Shown here: one piece after another, positions 56,695 through 64,000 of the stretch
Layout of the letters: every line of letters begins with the position of its first letter
Position numbering within the stretch: the first letter of the stretch is position 1
From: Cryptomeria japonica
Lineage: Eukaryota > Streptophyta > Pinopsida > Cupressales > Cupressaceae
Direction: 5' to 3'
Assembly (NCBI RefSeq): GCF_030272615.1
Contig: NC_081411.1
Coordinates: 215,186,654-215,250,653 of the forward strand
Length of the DNA: 64,000 nucleotides
The notes under the pieces: model-generated
Seen by the model: only the letters and a program-made list of their open reading frames with translations
Told to the model about the DNA's origin: nothing
Databases searched by the model: none
Position numbers and translations under genes: made by a program

Positions 56695-58991
56695 ATGGTT
56701 GAAACCCGCCTTCAAAAATCTAGGAGAATAGCTAAAGAAGCTCAAGAGTCCGCAAACATGAGTTCTTATGAGTATGACAATGATTTATTCTACAATCCTG
56801 AGCACACTACATTACCAGACATGAATGTTTATAGAAACAATCCAAATGTGGAAAGCGCAAATACTATAAACAACAATGCTACACACAATGACAATGTTGA
56901 CAACTCTTCAATACAATCAGCAGATATAGAAGAATCCATAATGAATCCTTATTTCAATAGATTGGTTGAAGAGATAATGAAGAGGGATAGACAATACTTC
57001 TTACACATGATGGCACAAAGTGGAGCTAAAATACCTCATGACTTTGACATGTCTCAACTTATGGAAAATCGACCCTCGCAACAAACTCAATCCAACATGG
57101 ATCAAAGGAGACCAAATAGTGGAGGAAATAGAGGACCGAATAATATGATGCCTGAGTCACCATCAGTTTTGCTTCAAAAACCAGCAATCCCACATACACA
57201 AGCTCAAACGTATGAGACTTACACTCAAAGACCATCATGGAGGCCTTATGCAGACAAATATGCACAATTACATGCTCAAGGTATGGATCAATCAAAACAA
57301 GTGGATACTCAAAGACATCCTCAAAATTTTGACACAAGGAGACCTCATGTCAAAATTGGGGGCAACACAATGGAAAATGAAATGCCTATTGAGTATGGTA
57401 TATATGCACAAAACAGATATGGGGTCCCTCAACATGAAGTTATGCCAAGTGCTCCATATATGTCGCAACAATATAGACCTCCATATGGACATGTCTACAA
57501 TCAGTATCATCCATACATGCAACAAGCTCCTCCTCAAATGGGTGTTTCAAACATGGGGTATGCTACAAGAAATCAATCTCCTCCCAAGAATAATTTGGAA
57601 CAACAAATTAGAGATCTACAAAAGAAGATGGAGGACATGAGTACATCAAAACCAACATACACTATGAGAGACATATGTCCTTATCCCTTTGATAGAGCAT
57701 TCCAATGCCCCCATTTCCTGTACACTTTGTGACGCCAAAATTTGATAAGTATAGAGGAAAAGGAGACCCCAAGGCACACATAAGACAATTTTTCACAGCT
57801 TACATTGAGGTAGCGGCAGGAGAAACATATTTGATGAGGTTGTTCCCGCAGAGCTTAGGAGATCAAGCTATGGAATGGTTTTCTCAATTACCTCCCGGTA
57901 TTAAGTCATGGGGCGACTTAGCAAAGGCATTCATTCAGCATTTCTCCTACAACATAGAAACAGATGTCTCAGTTACTACCTTGTGCAATACTAAACAAAA
58001 GGAAGGAGAATCTTTTGCAACATTTTTACAAAGATGGAGAAATCTAGCCAGCAGATGCTCTTGCGAAATCCCGCAGAAACAAATGGTGGAAATGTTCACA
58101 CAAAATGTTAACAAGGCTATTGGCTATGATCTCAAAAAAGCTTGTTTGTCTACATTCAAGGATGTTATTGAAAAAGGCCTAGCAACAGAAAAGGTCTTAA
58201 TTGAACAAGGAGTTATCAAGATATTTAAAGAAAACAAAGATGACTTTAAAGGAAAGGACAAACCAAAATTTTGGAACAAGAATAAGAATACAGTTAATGA
58301 TGGCGTGGTTGATGCCAATACAGTGAGACCAAAGTTTATCTTTTCAGGATCAAGTTCTACAAACAATCAAGTGAACAATCAAATGACTTCTAAACCAGGA
58401 AGGAAGTACACCCCATTGGGAGAACCACTTGAATTTGTATTCAAAAATCTTGTGGCGAACAAAGTGATAACAGTTCCAGATTTTCCTCCATATGAGCCAA
58501 AGGTCAAACCTAATTGGTGGAATGATGATGAGTTTTGTGAATTTCATAAGAGCAAGGGTCATAAGACAAGTAATTGCCATCGATTGAAGAACATTGTGCA
58601 AGATCTCATTGATAGAGGCGACATTGAGATTGAGGGACATTCATCTAATCAAGAGCATGAGATGTTTAAGGAACCGTTCCCAAAACACGACAAAGGAAAA
58701 GGCAAAGTCACAGATGATCAAGCCAATTACACTAGAGCACCTTACAATTATGATTCTACTATCAATCACATCTCGATGGACAATCATATTTCTACTATTA
58801 CTATCAAGAACAAAAATCCTGAGAATCCTTCTCAGAGACCCAAGATTGTCCTAAAGAGTGTGGGATCTTCCTCCGAGTCTACTTCTGAATGTCATGTTAC
58901 AACTCGTCAAGGTAAGATTACGTTGCCAGGTGCCTCAACTAAGAATACCAATTCTTCATCAATCAAGCCTGAGTATGACCTTGTAGAATAG
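56695..58991 (+). pseudogene. Gypsy (Tat) gag
   Basis: ATG 56695 gives MVETRLQKSRRIAKEAQES, a Gln/Asn/Pro-rich part, then CPYPFDRAFQ. A one-base loss near 57705 shifts into PPFPVHFVTPKFDKYRGKGD, the retrotransposon gag core (LFPQSLGDQAMEWFSQLPPG, FATFLQRWRNLAS). A Tat-type Cys/His motif CEFHKSKGHKTSNCHRL follows near 58530. The frame reaches TAG at 58989, which reads as a mutated Gln before the protease region. Gag forms the cytoplasmic virus-like particle. Confidence 0.85.
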
Positions 58992-61900
58992 TTAGGGAAG
59001 ACACTCGCGCTCATCTCCATTCTTGAGCTTCTACGCATATCCCCTGCTCATAAAGCTATCCTTGACAAAATCTTGAGAGATACTACTGTTCCTACTGATC
59101 TGAACGTGGACCAGTTTCAAGCCATGGTGGGATACCTTTCCATTCCACACTCCCTCACATTCACAGAAGCTGATGACGCCTCCATAAGTCAGCCACATAA
59201 TGCACCGTTACATATTGAAGCCTTCATACACAAACATCGAATAAAGCGAGTCCTGATAGATGGAGGAGCTAGTCTAAACATTTGTACATTGAGCACCATT
59301 AAACAATAGGGATATTCTGATAAAGCTGTGAATTCAAAAAATCAAATTACCATCAAGGCATATGATGATGAAGAACGCTCATCCAAGGGTACGGTCACCT
59401 TACCTCTAAGAATTGGGCCAGTCACAAAGGATGTGGTTTGTCAAGTCCTAGATCTGGATCTCACATATAACATATTGCTAGGACGTCCTTGGATTCATGA
59501 AATGAGGGCAGTCCCATCGACATACCATCAATGCATTAAGTTTCCTCACAATGGAGTCGAGGTAACAGTTAATGGTGATCCTAATCCGTTCATATATGGC
59601 AATAACTTGAGATCACATACTGAAACTATCATTCCTAGTAATCGGGAGGCTACTCCTTCTTCAACGTACATTGATCCTGAGTCATTAAAACCCTCAACAT
59701 CCAAACAAGGTGAACTTAGAAGCAAGTTTCAAGACAAAGGCATGGGAGAATACACTTTGAATCAGACAATGTTTTTATGACAAGTCATGAGTTCTCCAAA
59801 AGAATATGGGAGGCCACATCCTAACAAGCAAATCTCCATCATGATACTCAAATGGGATCCTACTACCTTTCAAAGATGGGGTGAACTAGAAGAGGAAAAT
59901 TTATACAAAATGCTCTACAAAGATGTTGAAGAGGACACACAAGATCAGATTATTATACCCTGTGAGAACTATGGCAAAGGCTTCAAAATTCTGCAAAGAT
60001 TCGGGTATGATGGAAAAAGCCCTCTCGGGTTACGCAAAGAAGGCGTCATGGAGCCCTTACAACCTGAGTTAACTACAAGAAGGGAACGCTCAAAGGGACT
60101 TGGTTTTTTGAATTCCAAGATACACAATAAAAGAACAAAAGAGGCATTGCGAATCAAAGTTGCCGAAATTCAACAAGAGGACTACTATTCCATAGATTCT
60201 AATGAGTGGGAATGGGGTTCAGACAAATCCTCCAGTGACTATGAGCTCACCGAGACATTCAGAGAACCAGATGAACCCACAAAAGAGGAGGAATTTTACA
60301 AAAAGTTCAGAGTTGGTCAAGAACCAACCCATAAGGATCCCTCACAGTCTTCGTTTCAAGGTCCTAGGTTGAAATCGCATAGGATGAGGACACCTGTCCT
60401 TGAAGGCGCTACTAGTGACGATAATTTGGATTCGCTCGCGATCGAAACTGATGAGGAGAGTGCCATCGATGACCTCGACGATTGTCTTGACATACCTGAA
60501 TATAACCACATCTTCACTCTTCGCCCTGCAAACTCTGAAAACACTAAAGAACTTCCCCTTGTTCACCCCCAACTCATTGACTGGGATCATGAAGGACCAA
60601 CACAATTTGATACATTTCAAAATGACGAAGCTATTATCGACTATCTTGGCATACGAGATGATCTTCCCCCTGGAGACCACAAAGCAGGATACACCATAGA
60701 ACTCAACAACATGGCATATTTTGGTGAGGGTGTCGGGCCTTCTAGTCGCAAAAATGTGAAAATAAGAACAAATCAAGGGTCTTATGGTGAAAACCACACT
60801 GTGGCACTATCTGACTCCAAAAAAGTAAAAAGAAAGGACGTATCTGAGGGCGAAAACCTCTCTGAGGCACCCGAAGATGGAAGGCTCGACATTATCCCAG
60901 CATCATATGAGGAAAAATCATCCATGTTGGTAGAGGAGACTATAAAGACAAACATTGGTACGGAAGAGGTTCCACACAACATATTCCTGGCTCAATCCTT
61001 GACAGAGTCTGAGAGGGCAAAATTCATAAGCTTCTTCAAGGAACGACAAATCAACTTTGCATGGTCATATGCTGATATGCCTGGATTAAATCCGGATTTG
61101 GTAATGCATCATTTGACAGTCAAACTGGGGGCAAAGCTAGTAAAACAAAAATTAAGGAAAATGCACCCGCAAGTGGCATTACTAGTCAAGGCAGAGCTGG
61201 AAAAATTATTGGATGTCGGTTTCATACGCCCAATTGATTATCCCGAATGGATCTCCAATCTAGTACCTGTCAGTAAACCAGATCGTAGCATAAGGATATG
61301 TACAGATTTCAGAGACATCAACAAAGCTTGTCCGAAAGATGACTTCCCATTACCAAACATTGACTTGATCGTTGATCTCACAGCAGGTCATGAAATGCTA
61401 TCTTTAATGGACGGATTTTCTGGATATAATCAAATCAGGATTGCGCCTGAAGATCAACATAAAACATCATTCACTTGTCCATGGGGAACCTTCTGTTGGA
61501 ATGTCATGCCTTTTAGGCTGAAAAATGCAGGCGCTACTTATCAAAGAGCGATGACCACTATTTTTCATGATCTCATGCACATAACAGTGGAAGATTATGT
61601 TGATGATCTCTTGGGAAAATCGATAGACAGAGATACACACTTGGACATACTTTCAGTTGTCTTTGATCGGCTGGAAAAATACAAAGTAAGATTAAATCCA
61701 AAGAAATGTGTCTTTGGAGTAACCTCAGGGAAGCTCCTAGGATTCATTGTGTCTAAAAGAGGAATCGAGGCCGATCCAGCAAAAGTCAAGGCTATCTTGG
61801 ACATGCCGCCACTGAGGAATATCAGTCAACTTCGATCTTTACAAGGGAGACTCCAATCCATACGAAGATTCATAGCACAACTTGCAGATAAGTGTAATCC

Positions 61901-62585
61901 TTTCCAGCACCTGCTACACAAAAACATCAAGTTCAAATGGGATGAGAACTGTCAACAGGCTTTTCAGGCGCTCAAAGACTATCTTTTGAACCCACCAGTT
62001 TTGATGCCACCAATTCTAGATCAACCTTTGTTACTCTACATATCAGCTACTCCAACAGCACCGGGGGCACTCTTAGCACAACAAATACCTGACGGCAAGG
62101 AAAAAGCAGTATACTATATTAGTCGCACACTGGTGGGATATGAGCTAAATTACACACCAATCGAGCGTCCCTGTCTCGCTGTGGTCTTTGCTTCACTAAA
62201 ATTACACCATTATATGCTCACTCACAAGACTAAGTTGATTGCCAGAATTGATCCACTAAAATATCTTCTCAACAAAGCTACACTTACTGGGCGGCTGACC
62301 AAGTGGGTAATGATTCTGAGTGAATTTGACATCGAGTACGTAGACAGAAAAGCAATAAAAGGACAAGCAATTGCAGATCAATTGTCAGATGCTCCCATGA
62401 TAGATGATGTTCCTCTACAGTCAGAATTTCCAGATGAAGCAATTTTAACAATATCACATGTGAAGCCATGGCAACTATACTTTGATGGCTCATACACACA
62501 GCATTATTATAACTCCCCAAGGCGATTCTATACCAAAGTCATACCGCTTATCATTTCCTTGCACCAACAATATAGCGGAATATGA
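58992..62585 (+). pseudogene. Gypsy (Tat) protease, G-patch-like segment, RT and RNase H
   Basis: The frame continues through stops at 58989, 59307 and 59778. The protease has VLIDGGASLNICTL (59250-59292) and YNILLGRPWIHEM. A G-patch-like run, GKGFKILQRFGYDGKSPLG, sits near 59970-60035, after which an acidic linker extends to ~60960. RT has FIRPIDYPEWISNLVPV, RICTDFRDINKACPKDDFPLP, LMDGFSGYNQI and catalytic YVDD (61595-61606). RNase H covers 61900-62400. The start of the archaeal-type RNase H (LYFDGSY, 62478) is followed by a small deletion that shifts the frame, and the frame ends at 62585. Confidence 0.9.
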
Positions 62586-63954
62586 GGCATTAACAACTGG
62601 ATTAAGAATTGCAGTTCAATTTAAGATCCAAGAACTTCGCGTTTTTGGGGATTCTCAACTGGTCATCCGTCAAGCAACTGATGATTACCAAACAAAAGAT
62701 GAAAAGCTAATGCCTTACAAACAACTGGTAGATGATTTGAAACAACACTTCACAAAGATAGACTTTGAGCAGATACCAAGAGAGCAGAATCGCGCCGCAG
62801 ATGCCATGGCTACAATTGCTTCACTAATTGATCTACCGCAGAATGAGACCTGCTATGAGTTCTTGATAGACAACCTGTTGGTTCCTTCATATGAGATCAC
62901 TCCTACTGAAATGATATGCATTGTTGGTCCCAAATCCCAGTTATATGGTTCCATATTCACATATCTTCGCGACAATATCTTACCTCCCGATCTATCGAAC
63001 AACCAACGCCGCACTTTCATTCGCCAATCTTCTTGATATGTCATTCTAGCTGATATCTTATACCGACGAGGTCTAGATGGCACTCTTCTTAGATGTTTAG
63101 AAAGCGACGAAGCTCAGATTGCGTTACGGGAAGTGCATGAAGGGATATGTGGTCCGCATACTAGTGGTCCTACCTTGGCCAAGAAACTCATTAGGACTGG
63201 ATATTACTGGCCTACTATGGAAAGAGATTCATATCAGTTTGTCAAGAAATGTAAGCAATGTCAAATTCATGGAGACCTCATACATGCACCAGCACAAGAA
63301 CTACAACCACTTGCATCTCCTTGGCCCTTTTGTCAGTGGGGACTCGATCTCATAGGCAAGATTCACCCTCCTTCCTCTAATGGTCATAAATTCATTATCA
63401 CAGCTATAGAGTATTTCACAAAATGGATTGAAGCCATGCCTCTCACACAAGTTACAGGGAAACAAATTGCTACCTTCATCCTGAACTATATCATATGCCG
63501 ATATGGTATTCCTGTGTCCATTATTACTGATAACGGGCGTCCCTTAAAAAATCAGGATGTTCGTGAACTCTGTGACCGCTTCCATATCTCTCATCGTTTC
63601 TCCACACCATATTACCCCCAAGGTAATGGCCAAGCTGAGGCATCTAACAAAACAATTCTCAAAATCCTTAAAAAGACAGTCGACGACGCTGGCCGTAACT
63701 GGCATATCCAACTCAATCCTGCACTTTGGACCTACCGTACAAGTGTCCGCACACCTACAGGAGCTACACCTTACTCACTTGTCTACGGCGCTGAAGCCAT
63801 CTTGCCTATTGAGGTCGAGTTACCTTCTTTACGGGTCTCTTTGAGAAACATAATCAACGATGAAGATTACAGGGTCTCTTGCTTACAAGAACTAGAACTG
63901 CTAGAGGAACGAAGACATACTGCTTTTAATCATCTCAAGGCTTACCAACAATGA
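62500..63954 (+). pseudogene. Gypsy (Tat) archaeal-type RNase H and integrase
   Basis: In the +1 frame after a deletion near 62500, the archaeal-type RNase H continues with TPQGDSIPKSYRL, NNIAEYEAL, VFGDSQLVIRQ and EQNRAADAMA, keeping the later acidic residues. TGA at 63034 replaces a likely Arg (CGA) before YVILADILYRRG. The integrase has an HHCC finger (HEGICGPH..CKQCQIHG) and a core with Asp in GLDLIGK, Asp in IITDNGR and Glu in GQAEASNK. The frame ends TGA 63952-63954. Loss of the RNase H Gly-rich strand and the stop make this copy inactive. Confidence 0.88.
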
Positions 63955-64000
63955 ATGAGTCGCAGCTACAATCACAAGGTCAAGCCTCGCACATTTGAGG

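Larger units (their letters stand above)
53905..64000 (+). mobile_element. Tat-lineage Ty3/Gypsy retrotransposon, 5' part (runs off the window)
   Basis: The order is 5' LTR, primer site, 2-kb leader, gag, protease, G-patch-like segment, RT, RNase H, archaeal-type RNase H and integrase. This domain order, with a second RNase H between RT and integrase, marks the Tat/Ogre group. The 3' LTR must lie past 64000. One-base shifts and stops make this copy defective. Confidence 0.9.

Noticed and set aside
1-64000. tRNA or rRNA genes
   Set aside because: I saw no tRNA-like cloverleaf with A and B boxes and no rRNA-like sequence. The only tRNA-related strings are primer-binding sites.

Overview
This is a window of a large, repeat-dominated plant nuclear genome, most likely a gymnosperm (conifer). 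The evidence is plant-type genes with spliced exons (a 2-oxoglutarate dioxygenase exon and a BAHD acyltransferase), very low gene density, nested plant LTR retrotransposons of the Copia and Tat/Gypsy types, and a Penelope-like element with hammerhead ribozymes. Among plants, Penelope-like elements are known mainly from conifers. No bacterial or organellar features are present. I cannot name the species.

Layout. (1) 114-332: last exon of a 2-oxoglutarate/Fe(II) dioxygenase. (2) 2859-4329, minus strand: a complete two-exon BAHD acyltransferase, the only gene in the window that looks intact. (3) 4899-17553: a Mutator-like element with a perfect 9-bp target-site duplication (ATCTTTTAC). Apart from a later insertion it is almost a giant palindrome. 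It carries a decayed DUF4283/zinc-knuckle gene, and an L1-type LINE (9571-15806) has inserted into its right inverted repeat with a 20-bp duplication. (4) 18337-23763: remnants of two Copia elements, each abutting a fragment of a BAHD gene related to the one at 2859-4329. (5) 23958-27494: a Penelope-like retroelement with four hammerhead ribozyme copies in a palindromic 5' region. (6) 29270-53326: a 24-kb nested structure, which I read as a DNA transposon with 24-bp terminal inverted repeats and a TTTA duplication. It encodes a spliced transposase-like gene (plus strand) and a convergent, proline-rich second gene (minus strand). It also has palindrome-rich subterminal arrays. Two related Copia elements are inserted in it. 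Copia-1 (31520-36697) is a young non-autonomous gag-protease element inside the transposase gene. Copia-2 (39838-46565) is a full gag-pol element with many TAG stops. (7) 53905 to the window end: the 5' part of a Tat-lineage Gypsy element (LTR, leader, gag, protease, RT, archaeal-type RNase H, integrase).

How it fits together. The two host genes at the left edge look like specialised or hormone metabolism genes. Almost everything else is mobile DNA at different ages. From nesting, the DNA transposon at 29270 is older than both Copia insertions, and the MULE is older than its LINE. From LTR pairs, Copia-2 (about 6 differences in 448 bp) is older than Copia-1 (about 3 in 478 bp). Most reading-frame damage in the LINE and in Copia-2 consists of in-frame TAG stops where CAG or TGG is expected, as C-to-T decay of methylated DNA would give.

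The best candidate for something little described is the 29270-53326 transposon with its transposase-like gene, unknown partner gene, and arrays of GGGATCCC, GGCTTAAGGGG and long-hairpin repeats.
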